From UMGS1279 sp045577695 (GTDB lineage Bacteria > Bacillota > Clostridia > Oscillospirales > Acutalibacteraceae), in contig JAZNIW010000029.1 of NCBI GenBank assembly GCA_045577695.1, positions 1 through 64,000 on the forward strand: a stretch of 64,000 nt of DNA, written 5' to 3'. The notes under the pieces are model-generated. The model made no database searches, was not told the origin of the DNA, and saw nothing but the letters and a program-made list of their open reading frames with translations. The position numbers were made by a program, and so were the translations under genes. Position 1 is the first letter of the stretch. The number at the start of each line of letters is the position of its first letter. Below, piece by piece: positions 17,915 through 25,140 of the stretch.

Positions 17915-18240
17915 CGTGCTAAATGATTGTGAATTTCCAGAGCCGTTTCAAAAATGGGGGCGTCGCTGTAAAAAAGATTGATTCCGTTTTCTTCAGCTTT
18001 TTGCAAAACGGCGGCGTCGGCCTTTACCCCACCGGCCAACACAATGGCTGAAACTTCGGCCAAGGAGGCGACGGCTATGGCGTTTATATTGCCCATAATG
18101 GTTACCCAAGCACTTCCTTGCGGGGCATTGCCCATCACGATGCTTAATAAATCACAAGAGTAAACGCCGGTGATTTTGGCTTCGGGATTGCCGAGCGATG
18201 CGGTGGTGAAGGAAAGAGTTTGTAGTTCTCTGGCGGTCAT
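17911..18240 (-). CDS. DRTGG-domain protein
   Basis: A 109-aa stand-alone DRTGG-like domain (named for the region found with CBS domains and in the N-terminal half of some phosphotransacetylases). Seen: ITGVYSCDLLSIVMGNAPQGSAWVT, a VASLAEVSAIVLAGG strand-turn, and the terminal LFYSDAPIFETALEI. No catalytic residues are expected; a ligand-sensing role is inferred. It is the first gene of the operon, with promoter at 18285-18313. The start is ATG 18240. Confidence 0.82.
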   Translation of the reverse strand: MTARELQTLSFTTASLGNPEAKITGVYSCDLLSIVMGNAPQGSAWVTIMGNINAIAVASLAEVSAIVLAGGVKADAAVLQKAEENGINLFYSDAPIFETALEIHNHLAR

Positions 18241-18284
18241 TGAGCATCCATCCTTTTTTAAAAGATATTTGTATTTGTATCTTT

Positions 18285-18313
18285 ATTTTACCATACTGCA
18301 GAAATCTTTTCAA
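18285..18313 (-). promoter_or_regulatory. sigma-A promoter of the DRTGG-PHP-queH operon
   Basis: Read on the minus strand: TTGAAA (18308-18313), 17-base spacer, TAAAAT (18285-18290). It leaves a leader of about 40 bases before ATG 18240. Confidence 0.6.
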
Positions 18314-18316
18314 CCA

Positions 18317-18343
18317 TTTCGCGGGCGAAAGCATATTTATAAT
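18317..18343 (+). promoter_or_regulatory. Palindromic operator candidate and -10 box of the lactate dehydrogenase gene
   Basis: A perfect 14-base palindrome TTTCGC-GG-GCGAAA spans 18317-18330 and is followed by a consensus -10 box TATAAT at 18338-18343. A -35 box at the right distance is poor. The palindrome fills the spacer of this promoter and touches the divergent promoter (18285-18313), so one regulator could control both directions. It does not resemble the Rex consensus. Confidence 0.45.
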
Positions 18344-18397
18344 CGGCTTGGTTTCGGAAAAGATAAAAAGGAAATTCTTTTTAAAGGAGAACTGTTT

Positions 18398-19384
18398 ATG
18401 AAACGCATTGCTTTTTTTGATGCAAAACCCTATGACCGTCTTTGGTTTGACCGCGCCAACGCCGGTCGATACGAACTGGTGTATTTTGAGGGAAAACTCA
18501 ACCGTCACACGGTGGGAATTACCAGTGATTTTGACGGTGTATGCGGTTTTGTCAACGACGATATTAACGCCGATGTTATTGAGCGTTTGGTGCAAAACAA
18601 AGTTGGTATTTTGGCTATGCGTTCTGCCGGATATAGCAACGTGGACTTAAAAGCTGCAGACGGCCGCCTTACAGTGGTTCGTGTGCCCTGTTATTCTCCT
18701 TATGCTGTGGCCGAGCACGCTATGGGATTGCTGCTTACCGTCAACCGCAAATTGGCGCGCGCCGTCGGCCGCACGCGGGATTTTAATTTCAGCATTGCCG
18801 GTTTGATGGGGGTGGATTTATTTGGCAAAACGGTTGGGGTTATCGGCACCGGCACCATCGGGCAGGTTTTTATTGACATTTGTCGTGGCTTCGGAATGAA
18901 GGTGATTGCCTACGACCCTTATCCTGTGCCGGACAAAGGCATCGACTATGTTTCGCTGGACGAGTTGCTTCGTCGCAGTGATGTTATTTCCTTGCACTGC
19001 CCGCTCTTGGAATCTTCTTACCATATTTTGAACGAGGCGGCCTTTCAAAAAATGAAAAAAGGGGTTTTTGTGGTCAACACTTCCCGCGGGGCCTTAATCG
19101 ATTCAGCGGCTCTGCTGGATGCCCTAAACCGCGAACAAGTGCGGGGAGCGGCCTTGGATGTCTACGAAGAGGAAACCGACTTGTTTTTTGAGGACAAATC
19201 CGGCACCTTAATTCGGGATGACATTTTAACGCTGCTTATCAGCAATCCCAACGTGGTTCTCACCTCCCACCAAGCCTTTTTTACTGAGGAGGCCTTGGAT
19301 GCCATTGCTCAAGTGACTTTGGATAATTTGGATTGCTTTTTTTCCGGCCGACCGTTGGAAAATCAAGTGTCTATGAAAAAATAA
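18398..19384 (+). CDS. D-lactate dehydrogenase (D-2-hydroxyacid dehydrogenase family)
   Basis: Reduces pyruvate to D-lactate with NADH, a fermentation end step. The 328-aa protein has RSAGYSNVDL, the YAVAEHAMGLLL substrate-side helix, the NAD loop G150-TGTIG, and the catalytic set R230 (NTSRGALID), E257 (DVYEEE) and H291 (SHQAFFTEEA), all characteristic of the D-LDH subgroup. The open frame reaches back to 18170 but overlaps the divergent gene; ATG 18398 has AAAGGAG before it. It stands alone, divergent from the DRTGG operon. Confidence 0.93.
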   Translation: MKRIAFFDAKPYDRLWFDRANAGRYELVYFEGKLNRHTVGITSDFDGVCGFVNDDINADVIERLVQNKVGILAMRSAGYSNVDLKAADGRLTVVRVPCYSPYAVAEHAMGLLLTVNRKLARAVGRTRDFNFSIAGLMGVDLFGKTVGVIGTGTIGQVFIDICRGFGMKVIAYDPYPVPDKGIDYVSLDELLRRSDVISLHCPLLESSYHILNEAAFQKMKKGVFVVNTSRGALIDSAALLDALNREQVRGAALDVYEEETDLFFEDKSGTLIRDDILTLLISNPNVVLTSHQAFFTEEALDAIAQVTLDNLDCFFSGRPLENQVSMKK

Positions 19385-19458
19385 ATTTTACCCAAAAAGA
19401 AGAAGTTTTTTCGAGGTTCCGACCAAAAAAGAGGAAGGGGCCTCCATCCTATTTGCTG

Positions 19459-19680
19459 TATGGCGAGGTGTACTGCTTCGCAGGGATATTATGCTTCGCC
19501 TTCTTTTAAGTTGTATATCAAGACGGTTTACAAATCTTCATATCCGCAAAATCTTGCTATTCAAGTTTTTCTTTACAAAATCACTGAGACCTACCGAAAA
19601 AACTTGTTTTTCAGCGAGGTTTATCTTTCTCAAATATTCACCTACTATGACACTTTCCGTTTTCAGGGTGTTATTTTTTT
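19459..19680 (+). repeat. Dispersed hairpin element, copy 1
   Basis: It starts with TATGGCGAG and nested small stems (GGCGA/TCGCC outside, CTGC-TTC-GCAG inside), and ends about 200 bases later in the 19-base word at 19640-19658, which forms a wobble-rich stem with AGGGTGTTAT followed by seven T. The same leading word and the exact 19-base word recur in the same order at 34958 and 35151. The final hairpin may also terminate the lactate dehydrogenase transcript. Confidence 0.5.
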
Positions 19681-20241
19681 ATAGAAAATAGAGACCGCTT
19701 TTAAGCGAGGTATCTTTCGTTATTGCGGTTTTTTCAATTGTTTTTTCGAAAAAACCACAATATTTTGGGGATGGGTCATTTTTTGTCAGAAACGGTTTAA
19801 ATTTTCGGGATTTAACAGACAAATCTTAGACTTTAAATGTGTTAAAATTATGTTAAAATAGAAATGCAAGGGACAAATCTTGCGAAAGATTGGGTTTTTG
19901 TTGGTTAAATTCTACAAATTCAAGTGAAATTTCTTTGTGTTATCTAGAATTTGCCTAAAAAAGGAGATTTCATTTTGTGGAATACGGCAACGAAAAAATG
20001 TCGAAAAAAGCCGAAAATCCCCTCTTTTTTCGCCTTGTATTTGTCAAACATACAACAAAATATCATAAAAGCGGGGACGTTTCAAGCAAAAAAATTGCTT
20101 GAGGCGATATTTGGGTTTTTCATCCCTTTCTTTTTTGGTTGCATTTAGTATGTACTTGCCGCGAAAAAATCTCGATTCCGCAGCGGAAAAGGGAATTCTT
20201 GTCAACGGGTGAAAACACTCGGTCAGGTTGTTTTTCGTCGG

Positions 20242-20279
20242 GTTGCAAAAGGGGATTGGTGTTTTCCCGATTTTGCAAC
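20242..20279 (+). promoter_or_regulatory. Leader hairpin before the giant binding-protein gene
   Basis: GTTGCAAAA (20242-20250) is exactly inverted at 20271-20279 as TTTTGCAAC, with an inner GGGGA/TTCCC stem. It lies about 30 bases before the ribosome site GGAGG. No T tract follows, so it may act on translation or RNA stability, or be an operator. Function unknown. Confidence 0.5.
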
Positions 20280-20322
20280 GGTTCATTCGCTTTTTCAGTC
20301 CATCACATCGGAGGTAGAATCA

Positions 20323-23247
20323 ATGAAAAGAATGATAAGTTTGGCTTTGGCAGCCGTTATGCTCTTTACCGGAGTATATACATCCGGTGCCATCGCCGCA
20401 CAGGCAGCCCCCGCAACGGAGGGGAGAGCCGCTGCGGTAAATACCCGTTCTGACCTACCGTCTTACACACAGTATCGGAAAAAGAACGGCGATGTTTCTT
20501 ATGCAAAAAAAGAAATCGTTATCGATGCGGTTTCGTATACTTCGTCCCACAATGCCACCTTGGAAACGACCAAACGTTTCGCCGGCAAAACCGGTGTCTT
20601 GAAATGGACGAATGAAGCCGGCTCGGTGTCCTATTCCTTTACCGTGCCGCGGGACGGACTTTACACCGTAAAATTTGTTTATTATTGCCTGCCCAGCCGT
20701 AACAATCCGGTTACGCTTGGTTTGCGGGTGGATGGAAAATACCTGTTTGAGGGAATGCAGGCTTTTGAATTGACCCGTTTGTTCGCCGATAATGGAGATG
20801 TCCGTGTCGACGGTGTGGGCAATGAGCTTTCCCCCGAACAGAAAGAGGTTTTCAAATTCCAAGAGCAGTTTATGAATGATACCACCGGTTTGGAATCTGA
20901 CCCTTACGTGTTGGCCTTAAAAGCCGGCCGTCACACATTGACGGTGGAATCGCAAGCTGAGCCGATTGCTTTGGATAAAATTGTACTTTCTTCCCCCGTG
21001 CAGCCAAAAACCTATGCCGAACTTTCGGCCGATTACGATACCTCAAAAAATGCCGTGATGGAAGGCACCATTTTACTAGAGGGCGAGGATGCCGACTATA
21101 AAAACACCAACGCTTTGGTTTCGCAGTATGACCAAACCGACCCCAGTGTACATTCCGAAAAGGGTTCGAATCCCTATTTGACCCGCATCAACTATATCGG
21201 AAATACTCAATGGTCTTCTCCCGGTCAGCGTTTGACCTGGAAATTTTCGGTACCGGCCGATGGCTATTACAAAATCGGTTTCCGTTACAAACAAGCACAC
21301 GTGCTTAACGGCACCTCGTATCGCAAACTCTACATTGACGGAGAAATCCCCTTTAAAGAAGCCAAAAAACTCACCTTTAACTATGATTTGGATTGGAATT
21401 ATCAAGTTTTTGGAGAGAATGCAGATAACCCCTATTTGATTTACCTGAAAAAAGGATCCCACGAATTGACTATGGAAGTCAGCCTGGGTGCTTTGAACGA
21501 AGTTGTTCGCGATTTGAACGATGTGGTTTATCAAATCGGTTTGATGTACCGTAAAATCGTTATGATTACGGGCGAAACTCCCGATAGCAATCGCGACTAC
21601 GAGCTCTTCACTCAAATTCCGAACTTCTTGGAAGATTTGGGTAGTTACCGTGACGAATTGGAACGCATCGCCAAAGAAATCGAAAGATTGGCCGGCAAAA
21701 AAGGCGGCACCAACGCCGCTTCGATTCGCACCTTAGCCAAAATTTTAGACAATATGGTGAAACACAAATTCACCGCCCATCAATACTTGGGGCAATATTA
21801 TGCCAACTACACCAGCGTTAGCGCACTGGTTTACTCGATGATGGAAATGGGTCTGGATATTGACTACATTGAAATTGCAGCCCCCGATACCGCATTGGTC
21901 GACCCGGCCGCCAGTTGGTGGGAAAAGACTCTTTACAGCACCCAACGCTTCCTCTCCTCTTTCAGCGCTGACTATAACAATGTTTCGGGTGATTTGGAAA
22001 CCGAAGAGTCCATTACTATTTGGGCCAACTGGGGTCGTGACCAAATTCGAGTTTTAAACAACTTAATTCAATCCTCTTTCACCAAAGAAACCGGTATTGG
22101 CGTCAATTTGAAGATGTCTGCCGCCTCATACATACAAGCCATTCTTTCCGGTCGTGGCCCCGACTGTTCGCTCCACATGGCCCGTTCGGAGCCGGTCAAT
22201 CTGGCCCTGCGCGGCGCTATGGTGGACTTGACCCAATTTGAGGACTACAATGAAGTAGTTAAACGCTTTGTATTGGAAGATTCGGTGGTTCCCTTTACCT
22301 TCGATCGTGATTCGACTGACGATCAGCCGGCCGGTGTCTATGCCTTGCCGGATACGCTGAACTTCAATATGATGTTCTATCGAACCGATATTTTCGAGGA
22401 ATACGGACTGGAAATCCCCACTACTTGGGAGGAATATATTCAGGTCGCCTCGGTTTTGAATCGTAATAACCTGCAAGCCAGTTTACCTTATACGCAGGTA
22501 ACTTCGGCTACTATGATTAACGCCGGTGTCGGTTCCCTCAGTATTTATCCCACTATGTTGTTGCAACGTGGCGCTTCGATTTACAACGAAACAGGAACGG
22601 CCACGGCTTTAACCGATGCCGAAGCCATCAAAACCTTTGAATTTTGGACCGACTTCTTTAATGAATATAAATTCCCCATTACGGCTGACTTCTTTAACCG
22701 ATTCCGTATTGGCACTATGCCTATGGGTATTCAAGCGTATACGATGTATATTCAGCTGACTATGGCGGCTCCCGAAATTTCCGGAAAGTGGAAAATGGTT
22801 CCTATTCCGGGCTACAAACAAGAAGATGGCACCATTAATAACTGCCAAGCCGGGTCGGGTACCGGTTGCGGCATCCTACGCACCTCTCATAATAAAGAGG
22901 GCGGCTGGGAGTTCTTGAAATGGTGGACCCGTGCGGATACCCAATTAAACTATTCCAACAACTGCGAATCTATTTTGGGTGTTTCGGGTCGTACCGCTAC
23001 TTCGAACCCCGAAGCTCTTAAAAAGATGGCTTGGGATAAAGAAAGCATGAAAAACCTACTTGCGCAATGGTCCAAAATCAAGGAAGTGCGCGAGGTTCCC
23101 GGTAGTTATTATACCGCGCGCAGCATCGATCAAGCCTATTGGAATGTAGTCAACAGCTCCAAAAATGCAAAAGACACCATTCTCAAATGGGCTGAAATCT
23201 CGGATAATGAGATTGAACGCAAATGCAAACAGTACGATGTGAAATAA
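20323..23247 (+). CDS. Giant extracellular solute-binding protein with carbohydrate-binding-like modules
   Basis: Secreted protein of 974 aa, more than twice the usual length for sugar ABC binding proteins. It has a signal peptide (about residues 1-30, ending AIAAQAAPA). Two beta-sandwich modules follow, resembling CBM6/35-type folds (about 60-230 with YSFTVPRDGLYTVKFVYY, and 250-410 with WKFSVPADGYYKIGFRY). A helical linker spans about 410-560. A family-1 type binding domain follows (about 585-970: SITIWANWG, FTKETGIGVNL, ALPDTLNFNMMFYRTDIFEEYG, GSGTGCGILRTSHNKEGGWEFLKWW). No lipobox was seen. ATG 20323 has GGAGG upstream. It heads a seven-gene transport operon; the substrate is probably an oligosaccharide. 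Confidence 0.85.
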   Translation: MKRMISLALAAVMLFTGVYTSGAIAAQAAPATEGRAAAVNTRSDLPSYTQYRKKNGDVSYAKKEIVIDAVSYTSSHNATLETTKRFAGKTGVLKWTNEAGSVSYSFTVPRDGLYTVKFVYYCLPSRNNPVTLGLRVDGKYLFEGMQAFELTRLFADNGDVRVDGVGNELSPEQKEVFKFQEQFMNDTTGLESDPYVLALKAGRHTLTVESQAEPIALDKIVLSSPVQPKTYAELSADYDTSKNAVMEGTILLEGEDADYKNTNALVSQYDQTDPSVHSEKGSNPYLTRINYIGNTQWSSPGQRLTWKFSVPADGYYKIGFRYKQAHVLNGTSYRKLYIDGEIPFKEAKKLTFNYDLDWNYQVFGENADNPYLIYLKKGSHELTMEVSLGALNEVVRDLNDVVYQIGLMYRKIVMITGETPDSNRDYELFTQIPNFLEDLGSYRDELERIAKEIERLAGKKGGTNAASIRTLAKILDNMVKHKFTAHQYLGQYYANYTSVSALVYSMMEMGLDIDYIEIAAPDTALVDPAASWWEKTLYSTQRFLSSFSADYNNVSGDLETEESITIWANWGRDQIRVLNNLIQSSFTKETGIGVNLKMSAASYIQAILSGRGPDCSLHMARSEPVNLALRGAMVDLTQFEDYNEVVKRFVLEDSVVPFTFDRDSTDDQPAGVYALPDTLNFNMMFYRTDIFEEYGLEIPTTWEEYIQVASVLNRNNLQASLPYTQVTSATMINAGVGSLSIYPTMLLQRGASIYNETGTATALTDAEAIKTFEFWTDFFNEYKFPITADFFNRFRIGTMPMGIQAYTMYIQLTMAAPEISGKWKMVPIPGYKQEDGTINNCQAGSGTGCGILRTSHNKEGGWEFLKWWTRADTQLNYSNNCESILGVSGRTATSNPEALKKMAWDKESMKNLLAQWSKIKEVREVPGSYYTARSIDQAYWNVVNSSKNAKDTILKWAEISDNEIERKCKQYDVK

Positions 23248-23265
23248 AGGAAAGGAGAGATAATA

Positions 23266-24192
23266 ATGAATGCATCAAATACCACAGCAAAACTTAGCAA
23301 AATTCGCAAAAAGGATAAATTCAACGGCGACATAGTTCATTATTTAATGCTCGCTCCTTTCTTTATTTTGTTTTTTGCCTTTACTGTACTTCCGGTTATT
23401 AGTTCGGTGGTGCTGAGCTTCTTCGATTTTGACGCAGTTTCCACCCCACGCTTTGCGGGATTGGATAATTACCTGCGTATGTTTGTGCAGGATGATGTTT
23501 TTCCGAAAGCACTCAGCAACACCTTGGTGTTGGCCATCATCACCGGACCGCTTGGCTTTATGTTGGCCTTCTTCCTGGCGTGGATGGTAAATGAGTTTGG
23601 CCCTATGGTTCGAACCCTACTTTCCTTTATGTTCTACGCCCCCGCTTTGGCCGGTAACGTTTACTTCATCTGGCAGATTTTGTTCAGTGGTGACGCCTAT
23701 GGTTACGTCAACTCCACCTTGCTTTCGATGGGGTTGATTGTTGAGCCGGTTCAATGGCTTAAAAACGCCAGTTATGCCCTTCCCATTATTTGTATTGTGC
23801 AACTTTGGATGAGTATGGGCGTTACCTTCCTCTCGAATATTTCCGGTTTACAAAATGTTAACCCCGAGTTATATGAAGCCGGTGCGATTGACGGCGTGAA
23901 AAACCGTTGGCACGAATTATGGTACATTACGATTCCCTCGATGAAGAGCATTTTGATGTTCGGCGTGGTAATGCAGATTCAATCGGCCTTTTCGATTAGC
24001 GCCGTTCCGATTGCTTTGTGCGGTTATCCCAGTGTAAACTATTCGGCCGATACTTTGGTATCATTGATTACCGACGTAGGTGCCTCCCGTTACGAAATGG
24101 GTTATGCAGCTGCGTTGTCGGTGGTTCTGTTTATTATGATGTTCCTCACTAAGGAGCTTCTTGGTAAACTAGTTAATATGGCGGGGAGGTAG
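23266..24192 (+). CDS. Sugar ABC transporter permease, MalF type (first pair)
   Basis: A 308-aa inner-membrane permease with six predicted helices. It has the ATPase-contacting EAA loop as YEAGAIDGVKNRWHELWYITIP. The N-terminal cytoplasmic tail is short and basic. ATG 23266 follows AAAGGAGAG. With the next gene it should form a heterodimeric channel fed by a binding protein. No ATPase gene is present in the operon, so a shared MsmX-like ATPase is presumed. Confidence 0.92.
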   Translation: MNASNTTAKLSKIRKKDKFNGDIVHYLMLAPFFILFFAFTVLPVISSVVLSFFDFDAVSTPRFAGLDNYLRMFVQDDVFPKALSNTLVLAIITGPLGFMLAFFLAWMVNEFGPMVRTLLSFMFYAPALAGNVYFIWQILFSGDAYGYVNSTLLSMGLIVEPVQWLKNASYALPIICIVQLWMSMGVTFLSNISGLQNVNPELYEAGAIDGVKNRWHELWYITIPSMKSILMFGVVMQIQSAFSISAVPIALCGYPSVNYSADTLVSLITDVGASRYEMGYAAALSVVLFIMMFLTKELLGKLVNMAGR

Positions 24193-24197
24193 AAAGA

Positions 24198-25121
24198 ATG
24201 CAAGGAACTGTACCAATGAGCAAGGCGGATGAGCGACGGCTTCGTCGTTTAAAGCTCAAAGCATCCCGCCGCGATCAATATAAACGCTTTACCCGTACCC
24301 GTGCCGGTAACTTCTTCTACACGCTATTCTTGGTTATTTTCGGTGCATTTTCGGTGTTGCCGATGTATTACTGCATCATCACCTCTTTTAAACCGTTGGA
24401 TGAGTTGCTGGTTTTCCCGCCGCGTTTTTACGTCGTTAACTTTACGGTGGAAAGTTACGTTACCCTGCCCAGTTTGTTGGATAACTTAGCCGTACCGCTT
24501 TCACGCTACGCCTTTAACAGCATTTTTATCAGTGTTATTTCCACTTTCTTACATATTTTGGTTGGTTCGGCTGCTGCCTATGTGTTGTCCAAAACCAAAA
24601 TCAAGGGTAAAGAAGTGATTTTTGCCATTATCCAGATGTCGCTGCTTTATAATGCCTACACCTTGGAAATTCCGCGCTATCTTATCTATTCCGGTTTAGG
24701 TATGATCGATACCTATTGGGTATACATTTTGCCGGCCATTGCTTCTTCCATGGGTGTTTTCTTGATGAAGCAGTTTATGGATACCAACGTACCGGATGCT
24801 TTAATTGAGGCTGCCCGCATTGATGGCGCCGGTTCTTTCCGTACGTTCTGGGCGATTGCTATGCCTAACGTAAAACCGGCTTGGCTTACTTTGACTCTGT
24901 TTTCCTTCCGTGATATGTGGTCAATTATGCCGGGTGGCACCATTTTTAGCGAAGAATTGAAAACTTTGCCCTTTGCGGCTTCGACGGTTGCCCAGAGTGG
25001 TATTGCCCGACAGGGTTGTGCGATGGCCATTACGGTTATTATGATGATTCCGCCTATTTTGGTTTACTTGGTATCGCAAAGCAGCGTTACCAAAACCATG
25101 AGTAGTTCGGGTATTAAATAG
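24198..25121 (+). CDS. Sugar ABC transporter permease, MalG type (first pair)
   Basis: A 307-aa permease with six helices, a basic N-terminal tail (RRLRRLKLKASRRDQYKR) and the EAA loop IEAARIDGAGSFRTFWAIAMP that docks onto the ATPase. It is the partner of the permease at 23266, separated by 5 bases, with GGGGAGG before ATG 24198. Confidence 0.92.
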   Translation: MQGTVPMSKADERRLRRLKLKASRRDQYKRFTRTRAGNFFYTLFLVIFGAFSVLPMYYCIITSFKPLDELLVFPPRFYVVNFTVESYVTLPSLLDNLAVPLSRYAFNSIFISVISTFLHILVGSAAAYVLSKTKIKGKEVIFAIIQMSLLYNAYTLEIPRYLIYSGLGMIDTYWVYILPAIASSMGVFLMKQFMDTNVPDALIEAARIDGAGSFRTFWAIAMPNVKPAWLTLTLFSFRDMWSIMPGGTIFSEELKTLPFAASTVAQSGIARQGCAMAITVIMMIPPILVYLVSQSSVTKTMSSSGIK

Positions 25122-25140
25122 CGTTAGGAGGAAAAGAAGT

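Larger units (their letters stand above)
19385..20322. other. Gene-free stretch with repeat hairpins and a long leader
   Basis: No confident gene. It begins with a repeat-like element (19459-19680), then an AT-rich part with TAAAAT boxes near 19843-19859 but no convincing -35, a weak AATCTT/AAGATT hairpin near 19876-19891, a possible 41-codon ORF from GTG 19977, a CAAGCAA/TTGCTTG hairpin at 20093-20111, and a strong hairpin at 20242-20279 just before the ribosome site of the binding-protein gene. The leader could therefore be up to about 450 bases. Confidence 0.65.

Noticed and set aside
18170..18397. N-terminal extension of D-lactate dehydrogenase
   Set aside because: It overlaps the divergent DRTGG gene and both promoters; the D-LDH fold starts at ATG 18398 with AAAGGAG upstream.
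21162..21174. tRNA T-arm-like sequence GGGTTCGAATCCC
   Set aside because: It lies in frame inside the giant binding-protein gene and no acceptor, D or anticodon stems can be drawn around it.
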